Shown one piece after another: positions 11,701-21,383 of a DNA stretch of 64,000 bases. Both the position numbers and the translations under genes were made by a program. A model generated the notes under the pieces. That model had not been told where the DNA came from and did no database searches. It was given only the letters and a program-made list of their open reading frames with translations. Position 1 is the stretch's first letter, and each line of letters starts with the position of its first letter. Source of the DNA: Hypoxylon rubiginosum (taxonomy: Eukaryota > Ascomycota > Sordariomycetes > Xylariales > Hypoxylaceae); the NCBI GenBank assembly GCA_902806565.1, contig CADCXA010000056.1, positions 806,001-870,000 on the forward strand, read 5' to 3'.

Positions 11701-11892
11701 ACTGCTAGGCTCTTCAAAGGTACCGACCCAACTATCGAAGGGCCGCCGCCCGGAGAGTCCAGCAGAACAAATATGAGAAACACAAGCGGAGGAGATGGAG
11801 GAGACGGAGGAGACGGAGGATATGTTATCATATCATGCTACGGCGCCGCTCGACCTACGCTATACAAGGTCTGCCTTCCTAGCCCGATATAA
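8746..11892 (+). CDS. Protein kinase with atypical DFG and a beta-propeller-like C-terminal half
   Basis: Five exons (8746-10400, 10466-10733, 10788-11002, 11049-11304, 11368-11892) join in phase to 972 residues. An N-terminal alpha-rich region of about 170 residues precedes a kinase domain. The glycine loop GEGSFGVVY is near residue 178, the candidate beta3 lysine is in MARKDF near 214, the catalytic loop YHMDLKPANIL near 316 has HMD in place of HRD, the metal motif is DFS rather than DFG near 342, and the APE-type motif LAPESE is near 386. The C-terminal 420 residues contain short blade-like repeats (for example HRIAISPGGIVLACVAH and LFALGTKSGND), suggesting a WD-like propeller, and end with a GGDGGDGGDGG stretch. 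Catalytic Lys, Asp and metal Asp remain, so activity is possible. This fungal kinase class is often expanded and associated with signalling or non-self recognition. Confidence 0.85.
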
Positions 11893-12119
11893 AAGATATC
11901 ATTTTTCACTGGTAGACTTATTAATGGGAGGTAGCTAAGGAATTCCTATTTGATTCTTTTTTTTTTTCTTTTTTTTTTGTTTGGGTAGCCGATAAGAACA
12001 GCAGTTACCCCTTGACATTGCTCTTAATGATGATCCCTAATGCGATTTTGAATTTGTTTAAATCCAAGGGACAAAGTGTGGATAATAATATTATCACGGA
12101 CTGAACGCCAATATTATAT

Positions 12120-13684
12120 TTACACGGGAATACTTTCAAGCTTCCTCACGGAGTCCGCTCTCATCGTTATGGCACGTCGAGCCAGCGCCTTCCAGTCCCC
12201 AACATGAATCTTCGGCGACATTCTTGTAACGACAGCATCGTCATGACGTAGCACCCAGTGGTAAACAGAGAACGTAGCCAAGGTTAGCATGGCAGATGAA
12301 ACCACATATATCCAGACCATAGGAGTGCTAACAATCCGATGCGATTCCTGGTCCAGATCGAAAAAGTTCATACCGAAGATAGTCTAGGTATTCGTTAATG
12401 CGTGCGTGTGAAGGACAAATGGCGCTAACCTTATACTCACGGCCACGAAGGAAGCCGGTAGGTAAAGTAAAGTTAGCGTGGTGAGGAAGACAGCTGACTT
12501 GTTCAGCTGCAGCATACTACTATTCTGTTGTTTGGCTAGGATTTGGTCTCGGAGTGATAGGGTATTAGCCAATAGCTGCGCTGTGGTCTGCGCTCGCCGT
12601 TGTAAGAATGCTGCAGTACGGCAGCAAGCCACAGCTTGACGTCGATAATTATCAAGCGTTGCTATCACTCCTGCGGTCTCATAATTCAATTTTCCTTGGC
12701 TAAACGCGGAAGAAAGCTCTCGCAGTACATCTTCCCCTTGGGATAAGAGGGTGGACACTTGGAGGAAACGACTGTCAAGGCTTGTCAAGGTGCTGAGGTT
12801 ATCGTAGCCCACACGTAATGGTTCTTCGATAAGTGTCGTAAAAGTGGTACTCGTCTAGGTAGGTTACCTTCATTAATCCCTCCAAACCTTAGAATATATC
12901 TGATAAGACTTACTTCTGGAATGAGGCTGCGTTCTAGGTAGGCAACGTACTGTCTCCATGCGGGAAAATACGCCGCGAACAATATTTTATGGATATATAA
13001 CGGATCTTGCGGTGGCTTCGTGCCGGAGTCGGTGCCGAGCAGAAAGCTCTCTATCTTCCGGTGTGCTGCTGAGTTTGGCGTCGGGCTAAACAAGACTGAT
13101 ATGGTTCGATAAGTAGCGGTATCAATTCTAAAGTAGAGACCGCTTTGTCTAATAACCCAATTGCCGCTATCGGGCTTTTGTTCTGGATAGCGGATGGTAT
13201 AATAGACCTCTTATATTTAGTTAACTAAAGTTCTGGCTTCGGAGTATGCCCGGGTGCTCACCAGTTAAAGAGCCTCTCCTATTCACATTAACAGGGAGAC
13301 AGTAGTTTATTTCCACGTCGTCGTTCCGGTAGTAGAAGCACGACGGCAGCTCCCAGAATGAGTCACTTATACCGTTCTTCGAAACGAAAAGCTCTAGTAA
13401 TCCCCTAGTGATCTGCAGGGGCCTCCACGACGTCTTTTGGCATATGGACCTGATGAAATTCAGCAAAAACCCAAATGTTCTCATCCTTCATTATATCCGA
13501 GCACATACAAGTGACGGTGCGAATAGTTGCCTGGATCAGTACGACTGAGGTATTCCTCAATTTCCGGTACCGTAGATAGCTCGCGCCGAGAAGACACTCC
13601 GCTGTGTTGATGTAGTGGCAACACGTCTATGAGCCTGATGGGCGCTGTAACTTGATCGATAAAACATTGACTGGGTTGCGACAT
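12120..13684 (-). CDS. CorA-like divalent metal ion transporter
   Basis: Five exons on the minus strand (13509-13684, 13262-13449, 12914-13209, 12441-12854, 12120-12383) join in phase to 445 residues. The C-terminus carries the hallmark: TM1 (AVFLTTLTLLYLPASFVATI), the GMN selectivity tripeptide in FGMNFF (about residues 362-364), then TM2 (VWIYVVSSAMLTLATFSVY). The large N-terminal cytosolic domain contains SICQKTSWRPLQITRGLLELF, the block common to filamentous-fungal CorA-like proteins, and a coiled-coil region LRELSSAFSQGKLNYE. The transported ion is likely Mg2+ or another divalent cation. Many fungal paralogues of this group are diverged, so substrate is uncertain. The intron ending at 13210 would use an AAG acceptor, the weakest point of the model. 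Confidence 0.85.
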
Positions 13685-14949
13685 ATTTAGGTACCTTTAG
13701 GTAGGTACCTAGGTAGGTAGTAACATGCAAATCGAACGCACTAGAGCTGTTGGAGGAAATTTAATCATGCGTTCCATATTCTACCTAGGTACGTTTCGAG
13801 GACTCTTTAATATATCATTCTCAATCCTCAACCCTTAAGCGTAGCTGTCTCGTACTTCATGATTTCGGTGTCCCCGACATCACCTGCACTGCCTCCACAA
13901 ACCAGGGCGCCACACTCGGTCACAGCGCCAGTGCAACTCATTCTTCGTCGGTGATTTGGCTAATTTTATTAGACGGTCCATCGAAAGTCTTGGTTACTAC
14001 ATTTGTTCGCTTACTCGAGGTCAGTCTGTTAAACCTATGTCAGTCCTATAGGCGTTCTAGGTTCTGCCTTGGGTACGACCTCGGAAATCAGGACTCTGCA
14101 GAACTCACCGCACTAACTAGACTGGGGACAGTGAAACACCATTGGTCGTCTCTCAGCTGCGTCGGTCGTCAGTCAGCCTAAGGCTTGGCAGCGTGTATGG
14201 TACGGATCTAGGTACCGACCTGGATGCTGAAATTGGTCTGCTCCGGGAAGAGCCGCCGGAGAAGCCTTAGCAATTTCTCCTCTTTAATGTACCGTGAACG
14301 AATAGTTTGTGTGACCGGCATGCTGACACGACCGTATTTCTAGCACCAGCCGAAGGCAATGGGCTTTATGATGAATTATGGTAAATTGATACGAATAAAA
14401 CAGACCGTAGTTCATTAAGAAACACGATTAGTAAACGGCGAGGAGACCTCAATATATAACCACCCCTTACCTGGTATATCTGGTCCTGTCTTATATACAT
14501 CGCAGACTCGATTGGCACCCAACTGATAACGGCGAGCCTAGACTCGGGCAACGAATGGCGTTCTAGGCACGCAGCCACGGCGTTTCAAGTTTTGATAAGA
14601 AGCCGTCCAAGTGTCTCACACGGTCCATCATGTACTCCAATAGGCGGATGCTAGGCGGATGCTAGGCGGATGCTAGGCGGATGCTAGGCGGATGCTGGGC
14701 TGCAATCGGCCGCATATGGCGCAGTGAGCAGGAAGGTAGGACGACAGGATTGGTAGGTGGCGGCATCTAGGCGTAGTCAAAGCTGGAGGCCTCAGAGCCT
14801 TACGCACAACCATACAGATTTTCATAGAATTTCCGAGTTCTCTATCCATCCAGTCCTTGCTCTATTAGCTGTTGCTTGGTTCGTCACTCGACATCACAGG
14901 GGTCATTTTGAACTGAAATAGTAGTAAAACCCAAATTCGTAGACCGAGA
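13685..14949. other. Intergenic region with GGTA words and an 11-bp minisatellite
   Basis: No gene is supported. TAGGTACC-rich words occur at 13688-13720, directly upstream of the CorA-like start codon, and an 11-base minisatellite occurs at 14643-14697. Confidence 0.5.
14643..14697 (+). repeat. 11-bp minisatellite, five copies
   Basis: Five head-to-tail copies of GGCGGATGCTA; the last ends in G instead of A. The copies are otherwise identical, pointing to recent expansion. The unit is not a multiple of three and no gene overlaps it. Confidence 0.95.
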
Positions 14950-17343
14950 ATGGCGACCACGCTCCGAAATCCATTTGAAAACTCGCGTTTGTCACCGGGA
15001 TCCGGCGACGGTAATGGCCCCCTAGAGCTCTCCGTTCTAACCAATGTGACCCTCGAAGACCGAATACTGCCCACGATTCGACCCATCATAAGGAAAAGGA
15101 GGACGACGCACAGAAAATTACGTCCCATTCAAGTTTTTGTGGGCAGAACCTCCATTAGGGTTGAATACACGATGGCTAACGAGCCTAGATGATTACCGTC
15201 AACGCGACATTGGGAACGGGACTCTACTGGCGAGGCGGACAGATCTTGGAGCTAGGTGGCCCCTTGGCAGTTATCGTATCCTTTCTGGCCCTAGGAATAT
15301 TGTCATGGGGAGTTATGCAATGCATTACTGAACTGCTTTGTATTTGGCCCGTCCCTGGAGCGTTGTCGGTTTTCGTTCGTGTGTTTGTTGACCCCGAACT
15401 TGGAATTGCCGTCGGTATTGCATATTGGTTCGTCGGATGGGCGTGATGATACGACACAGCACCGCTGATATATCATAGGTTCACGTACTCAGTTAGCTTT
15501 GCTGCCTTGATAGCAGCTACTGCGGGCGAAGTTCACTATTGGACTGGCACTACCATCCCAGGCCTCGATGGTGGAGTGCTGTATTTACTTGTTCCATTGA
15601 TTCTAATAGTAATTAATTGCTTCGGAATCGAGGTACGTTCCTGTGGACTGTCGAGGAGCCCATTTTGGAAAATTCGCTAACGAGGCCCATTGATAGATGT
15701 ACGGGTCGTTTGAGGTAGCTACTGGCATCACCAAGTTACTCTTCTTTGCGATCATCGCGATCACGATGATCGTATTCGGTGGGTCCTTACCATAAAAGAA
15801 GCCCGATGGTTAAAATCCTACTAATCATGGGACATAGCTGTTCGAGGTCCCAGAGATCCCGGAGATCCTAACGAAAATAATAACAGTCAGTTGACCTCGT
15901 TTATCTTGTGGAGGATGCCTACTAACTTCTTAGGCTGGCACGATACGGGTAGTTACGACGAGCAGGCAGCTCAAAATTGGGGCACTGCCCTGTTGTGAGT
16001 AGACATGTCTCTACCCGGTCTTGGTACCTGAGTGCTTAGATTCAATATAGTATGTGCCTATCAACTGCAACATTCGCCTATGTCGGTGTCGAAGTCCCGG
16101 CCGCTGCTGCTCTCGAAGCTCGGCCCACGAGACCACAACGCACAGCATCAGGCCAAGCCCAGAGACGCAATAAAGCAAGCAGCATCGGCAAGACTATTCG
16201 TTTTTCGTCACAGTGGGTCTCGGTTTTCGCTTGCGCTGCATATACGCTGAGTGGAATCCTTGTATCCCTTAGTGTCGAACGTGATGACTGCCAGCTGCCA
16301 CTGATAGACTGGTTGTCCTACGATAGGTGTCAGAATCAGGCGTCTCAGACAAATCAGAATATCACTGTGTCGGTATTCACCTTCGTAGCGGAAAGCCGCG
16401 GAAACAGCGCCATAGCGGACGCCTTCAACGTTTTTCTCGTGCTCACGGCTTTGTCGTGTGCTAATACAAACCTTTATGTGGCGTCGAGAACATTATTCGG
16501 TTTAACTAACCAGATAGATAGCGGCCCCGGTGAGGCCTGGTACTTGAACGTCCTTGCGTGGTTTGGACGTACAAATAACCACAGGGTTCCAATTCGGGCG
16601 ATGACTCTGTCTGCCGTCGCCTTTATATGGGTGCCATTCCTGCAACTTTATCGCCCATCCACGGAGGCAGGAAGTGGTACAACTGTAGGAGTAGATACTG
16701 TAAACCTCTCATTTTGGCGGCTTATGGGTTTTCGCTGACTGGGAGTAGTTCATCAACATTCTTTCTCAGATGGGTTCTGTTGGCGTTCTTATTGTCTGGG
16801 CCTGCGAATGTTGGGCGTACATTCGATACTATCACTGGTAAGAGACAGTCGTGCATAGGAAACTCCCCGAAGACTTTGACTTACGTGTGCTAGTATCGAA
16901 CAACACCAAGACGAACTAAGCAACCAACGAGTGCAGCATGTGCGCCGCTTCAGCGATGACGACGATAATGACTATCCATATATAAGTAACGGACAACCAG
17001 TTACGGCCTACCTGGGTCTAGCAGCATCTCTGCTCATTCTCCTGGTACTCAATGGAGCTTCGCTGTGGATGGGGTTCTATGTCGAGCCATTCCTATCTTC
17101 ATATCTTATCGTAAGTATTGATGGTTATTTCTCTGGGAGTGGCAACATCTAACCTAGGGTCAGATTATCATCTTCGTAGGAGTATGGGTTGGCCTTAAGC
17201 TGTGTCGACGTGCAAAGTGGGCACTGGTTGACCTTTCTAACCCAGAACAAGCCATAAAAATCTTCCGCTACCTTCACGGGTTCAGTTTTGCCGGATTCCA
17301 GGACGAATCAAAGTCTGAACCCGACAGAGGTACAGCCTCATGA
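14950..17343 (+). CDS. Amino acid permease (YAT/APC family)
   Basis: Ten exons can be joined in phase (14950-about 15132, 15189-15442, 15479-15632, 15697-15778, 15838-15885, 15934-15994, 16051-16699, 16749-16837, 16894-17110, 17164-17343), giving about 638 residues with some twelve membrane helices. Family marks are HRKLRPIQ followed by MITVNATLGTGLYWRGG (first half of the consensus TIGTGLF loop), LAVIVSFLALGILSWGVMQC, FVGWAFTYSVSFAALIAATA, SVFTFVAESRGNSAIADAFN and the polar C-terminal tail after the last helix. The first donor is uncertain: GTTTTT after CAA or GTGGGC two codons later, both in phase. It should be a plasma-membrane symporter for amino acids. It lies 2.6 kb from the repeat precursor gene; whether they are linked functionally is open. 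Confidence 0.85.
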
Positions 17344-17631
17344 CCGCTTCCAGCATTATCCAGGTACCTACCTGGTATAGTAAAAGAAACACTGAATTAC
17401 TGGGACTTTTGGTATGTTACTGGGGAATACACACACATATACAATCCTCTTTGAAGTCGTCTCCCCTAATAAGGCGGACAGTATGAAGTAACACGGCATG
17501 CTCTTTTTGAATTCACATGTAGCATAACCTCGCATGTAAGCCAATTAAAGATAACCATTGTAATCTCATATAACGAAGGCTTGACGGTCCAATCGCGGGG
17601 AAGGTCGTCGACGTAAGCTGTGCTCTCACTT
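17344..17631. other. Short spacer
   Basis: Spacer of 288 bases between the permease and the monooxygenase relic. It carries ACCTACCTGG words and no gene. Confidence 0.4.
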
Positions 17632-17893
17632 AGCACCTTGCTCGCGGATATTTCAAGTCTCGTCGAGATCGAGGCCGCGTTCCAAGCCTACGACGTGGTG
17701 AGATGGTCGAGGGCCCACCGCGTTGTCGAATCGAGCACGGGGACTGCGAGGATCATACGCGGGCAGGACGTGGAGGCCGGGGTGGATCCGGAGAGGATGT
17801 GGGACGCGCTGACGGATACCTAGGTGGAGATTTCTTTTCGAGTTAGACATGGAGCAGCACGGGAAACTTCAAGGAACTGCTGCGTTGGATTAG
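17632..17893 (+). pseudogene. C-terminal relic of a salicylate-hydroxylase-like FAD monooxygenase
   Basis: Only the C-terminal part of a family member is present. One frame reads LLADISSLVEIEAAFQAYDV followed by an R-x-x-R-A-H-R-V-V block and ends RMWDALTDT. These match the AF-x-A-Y-D-x-V-R-R-x-R-x-x-R-V-V helix and the D-x-W-D-A-L block of fungal salicylate-hydroxylase-type monooxygenases. After a stop at 17821 the homology continues one base out of frame as WRFLFELDMEQHGKLQ, the W-x-W-x-x-D-x-D block. No N-terminal FAD-binding GxGxxG region is seen upstream. The piece is thus truncated and frameshifted, and not functional. Confidence 0.7.
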
Positions 17894-18397
17894 GTAGGTT
17901 TAAGCGAAAGGGGTGTCGCAACGGACGCCGCGGACGCCGAGGTACGTTAGTTGATGGCATCATGGGATTTGAAAGAGCTTGTCATTGCCCCGTCGCACCA
18001 GGATGTCTGCTGCTGCGAACTGATTACCGAAATAATCTACTTGGTACCGCTGATTTCTCAGATATGTACATTGCTTTAAGTCCTGCTGCCGGTCTGGAGA
18101 AGTCACGGCTTGCTGGCTTGTCAAGTGTGCTTATGTGCTTATATCTCGACTTGTGACATGTCATGATGATTCCTCCGATAGGAGCGAGTGCATCCTATTC
18201 CTCCCTTGAGATGGTGGCGTCTGCATGATGGCACGGTACATCTCCTGACAACCTACGAGTGCTTCTCCCGGATCATTCCTTCTCACATTCACATTGCTGG
18301 ATCAAGTACACATCAGTTCAAGCCCTCTTTTACCACCATGTTCATCACGTACCGTTATCTTGGCATATAGGATTTGGTAAGAACCACAAATAGAAGG
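17894..18397. other. Intergenic spacer
   Basis: About 500 bases without a supportable gene. Open frames are short and have no motif. It separates the monooxygenase relic from the convergent small gene on the other strand. Confidence 0.4.
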
Positions 18398-19193
18398 TCA
18401 TATTTCATTAACATCTAGAGCAGTCGTTGCATCCGGGTAAGCAGCCATTATATAGTAACGTATAACGTATTCCCTTTGAACTCCAATCATAAAATTCGCA
18501 TAGGTTCCGTAAAATTCCAACCGCAAGACGTATAAAAGGTGTAGAAACAGGTGCCTACTTACCGACAGCGTCCCACTTGGTAAAACCATCTTCGAGCGAT
18601 GACAGAGCAGACGTAACATCATCCCGCAGCATACGCAGTGTCGAAGCGCTGCTGTATACGATCTCGAGCTGCTCGAACGTGTCCACGGCTGCGGCTCGCC
18701 CTCGCATAAACTCGATCATATTGTTCAGCGTGGTGAGTATTTCGGCCCTGGCTGGTTGGATCGGTTGGTACACCCCGTTGGTCTTGAGGACGGCCGCGCC
18801 GACGGCACGCCACGCCTGCTTGGTGACTTCGATGCCCCATTTTCCCCTAGCCGTTATCGAGAAGCTGGCGATCTGCTTGCGGTCCAGCAGGAGGTAGCAG
18901 GTCTCGCCGAACACGCCGAAGACCTCCCCCAGGCGCGCCTTGAACCCCGCCGCCTTTCGTTGCGAAATGAATCGGTCGAAGGCGAACGTGATCAGGTGCT
19001 GGCTGATGGCGGCGTCCCGGGGCTTCTGCGGGTCGGGCGCCGGCTTCTGCAGGTTCTTGAGAAGTCCGATCACGCCTGAGGGGCTCTTGGTCTGGCAACC
19101 TGGGCACCGATTGCTGTTGTCGCGAGGCACGTGGGCAAGGTTCGTGCCGATACGGCCCTTTGGCAACTCGTGACCACAGGTAAACCTCGCCAT
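18398..19193 (-). CDS. Unknown fungal protein with N-terminal Cys/His cluster
   Basis: Exon 1 (18563-19193) starts MARFTCGHELPKG and would end in a stop built from a consensus GTAAGT donor. Splicing to a TAG acceptor gives a short second exon, 18398-18414, ending VNEI and yielding 215 residues. The N-terminus has CGH and CPGCQ, a possible half or atypical zinc ribbon. The rest is helical and amphipathic (FRGRAAAV-like segments, LEDGFTKWDAV). I do not recognise the family; similar short proteins with a MARFTCGH-type start occur in filamentous ascomycetes. It lies 0.75 kb from the end of the repeat precursor gene, but nothing shows a link. If the intron is wrong, the protein ends at 18555. Confidence 0.6.
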
Positions 19194-19938
19194 TTTGGAA
19201 GGGCTTGGGAAGGTAACCGAAGAAAAATGAATATGGATTCAAACTTTGGATGTGATCTCTTGGTTATATGGGTTGGCTTCACGAGAAAACCTATTAAATC
19301 ACATAATTCTTTGTTGTACGATGGCGGTTCAGAGTCTTGCATTTATTGTATAATACAACGGAGTCAACAGCACTTTGTCTTTGCACAATGCATGGACCTT
19401 AGACAATGTCTATGATATCTTTTACATCATACAATAAGTGAAACTTGAAGAGACGTATTTTATTCATGACAATCGCTGAGTTTCGGAAGTTGCCCACTTA
19501 CCCCCTGAAATTCGTAGGTGTGAGTTATCACGAGTTGTGCTCAAAGCTGCCAAATGTGGCGAGGCTATTGATGACCTACAAGGCCTGACAAGACTGCAAA
19601 TTATATTATGAAAGAGCTGTAACTTGAAGCGCTGTGTCGCGTACAATTCCTTTCACAACCCTAGGGGGAGGCAATCGAAAAGTCTTGATCATCCTACGCC
19701 GTACGTGCCCCTAACTAGAAAGATCAGGAATCTCGATCATTAATTTCCAGCGAATAAAGAATGTCTTGAAATTGAATCTATGGCTTCGCGTACACCAAAC
19801 TACTGCCGATATGTATCAATTTCGGTCTTAACCACCACCCCCCTTCCTCCCGCCATACTTCCCTCGAGTGGAAAACAACTCAAAAGAGGTTCGACTCTAA
19901 CTACATAGTAGCATCTGACCCCCCCAGTCGTGTCAAAC
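19194..19938. other. Intergenic spacer
   Basis: No supported gene. The region is AT-rich and should contain the promoter of the minus-strand small gene and the 3' region of the repeat precursor gene. Confidence 0.4.
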
Positions 19939-20130
19939 TCAGAGCCAGTAGTCCGTGTCGGCTTCAGTAGCCCCGTCACGTTTAGCTTTGAGCCAGTAAT
20001 CCGTGTCGGCTTTAGTTGCACCGTCACGTTTAGTTTTGAGCCAGTAGTCCGTGTCAGCCTCGGTTGCTCCGTCGCGCTTGGCTTTGAGCCAGTAGTCGGT
20101 ATCGGCTGTAGTTGCCCCGTCACGTACAGC
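19939..20130 (-). repeat. 48-bp coding minisatellite
   Basis: Four consecutive 48-base units inside the precursor gene encode the 16-residue peptide repeats. DNA copies differ mostly at silent positions (for example ACGGCT versus TCGGCT forms on the plus strand), while the DTDYWL part is kept. That pattern suggests selection on the peptide rather than very recent copying. Confidence 0.85.
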
Positions 20131-20334
20131 TTTAAGAGCGAAGTCGGAATCGGACTCGGTCGTTCCATCACGGATCTTCAGTGTGTCTGAAGACCCCATC
20201 TTAGCTAGGAGGTACATGGAATTAGTTGATATCGGCTCTCATAAGGACGAAATGGATATTGGTAGCTTACGCGAGGTTGTAGGCATAGCCGAAGCAAGAG
20301 CCGTTAGAAGGAGGGTGAGAACGACAGATTTCAT
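19939..20334 (-). CDS. Secreted Kex2-type repeat precursor, candidate dikaritin-like RiPP precursor
   Basis: Two exons, 20271-20334 and 19939-20204, joined by a 66-nt intron (GTAAGC donor, TAG acceptor), encode 109 residues. Exon 1 is a signal peptide, MKSVVLTLLLTALASA. After a 14-residue leader come five tandem repeats: one diverged (KIRDGTTESDSDFAL) and four of the form KAKRDGATEADTDYWL, varying only at KA/KT, V/K and T/E/K positions. Three repeats carry a Lys-Arg site suitable for the Golgi protease Kex2; the first two carry IR and VR. The last repeat ends at DYWL and the stop codon. This layout (signal peptide, dibasic-flanked repeats, Tyr in the core) is that of ustiloxin, phomopsin and asperipin precursors. 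The divergent neighbour is a UstYa-family oxidase. Predicted role: source of Tyr/Trp-containing, probably oxidatively cyclised peptides. Product and activity are unproven. Confidence 0.8.
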
Positions 20335-21383
20335 GTTGAAGATATATTGCTGAGATGGTTGCAGTTGTCCAAAGTCATTTAGGAGGCGGACAAGACACCA
20401 TTATATACCCGTATATCTCTGAGAAGAAGCATGTCTTCTACGGGGTGTCTCTATATTTCGAGCTTCGTTGTCATTTCTTTGTCAGCCCGGGTTACATAAT
20501 TTCCTATGAGAGGATATTCAACGTGCAGTGCTATGCCTATCATGCGTAGTACTTTTCACATAACTGGCTGTATTCCCCGCTAATAAATACACCAAGATCA
20601 TGTAGCAATTGTTTGCGAGCATCACCGTCGGCTTCCCATCCATATTCATGCAGTATGGCCAAACTGTCTACCTCTTCTCGCTATAGCCTAGGCCGTCTTT
20701 TCGGCTTACCTTTTTGTGTAATAAAGGCGAAGCGAAAGGACAAATGACAATAGAAACATCTTTCCGTAAGCTATTATCACCATGCCAACTTTCTTAGTCA
20801 TGACGCTTTCTAATCGGCGGGGAGCTTAGCAAGAAGAGCTCATGCAGAGGTGTCGTCGTTGTGGTTCAGGGGTAGGTAATGCGCTATCACAACCTAGGTA
20901 GCTTCTCTCAAACTCAAAATTACATAGGTCAGTGACGATATCTCATGGTGTCTTCGATAATACACTTCACTTCTTGCTGACGCCAGCATCGCATACAAGT
21001 CCTAGTAGGTGCTACATAATGTCAGTTGGTTCACGGTCCAGCCAGGGCCGGATTAGGGTCTCCCGGAATTAACGGCAGGCAAGACATTTCCGTATCATGC
21101 TCCGACTCGAGGCCTGTCATCCCTGGATTTTCCAACTTGAGCAGGCTGGTGAGAAGATTATGTTGGACGGGAATATCTTACGGCAGTAACTTATGGATTG
21201 GACTAGATGTAGAATGGCTCAACTCTTACAAACTCGTGGCTATGGCTGCATAACTATAATATATTACCCACTCCGGATTCTCGAACTGTTGTGGTGTATC
21301 CAGAAGATACAGACATGTCGGTGCTAACTTGAATACCTGTGTTACTTAGGTTAGGTACCCAAAGAACTACGAACACCACCACC
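20335..21383. promoter_or_regulatory. Divergent intergenic region between the RiPP-like precursor and the UstYa gene
   Basis: This 1.05 kb stretch separates the two start codons, which face away from each other, so both promoters must lie here. No coding region is supported; the open frames at 20355-20549 and 21026-21253 have no motif. A TAGGTTAGGTACC word lies just before the UstYa start. I cannot assign a regulator binding site. Confidence 0.55.

Noticed and set aside
19939..20130. CRISPR-like regular repeats
   Set aside because: The 48-base units are contiguous with no unique spacers and encode a peptide repeat in a eukaryotic gene.
19800..20171. Second repeat protein in another minus frame (TGSKLNVT repeats)
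   Set aside because: Out-of-frame translation of the same 48-base repeats; lacks the signal-peptide exon.
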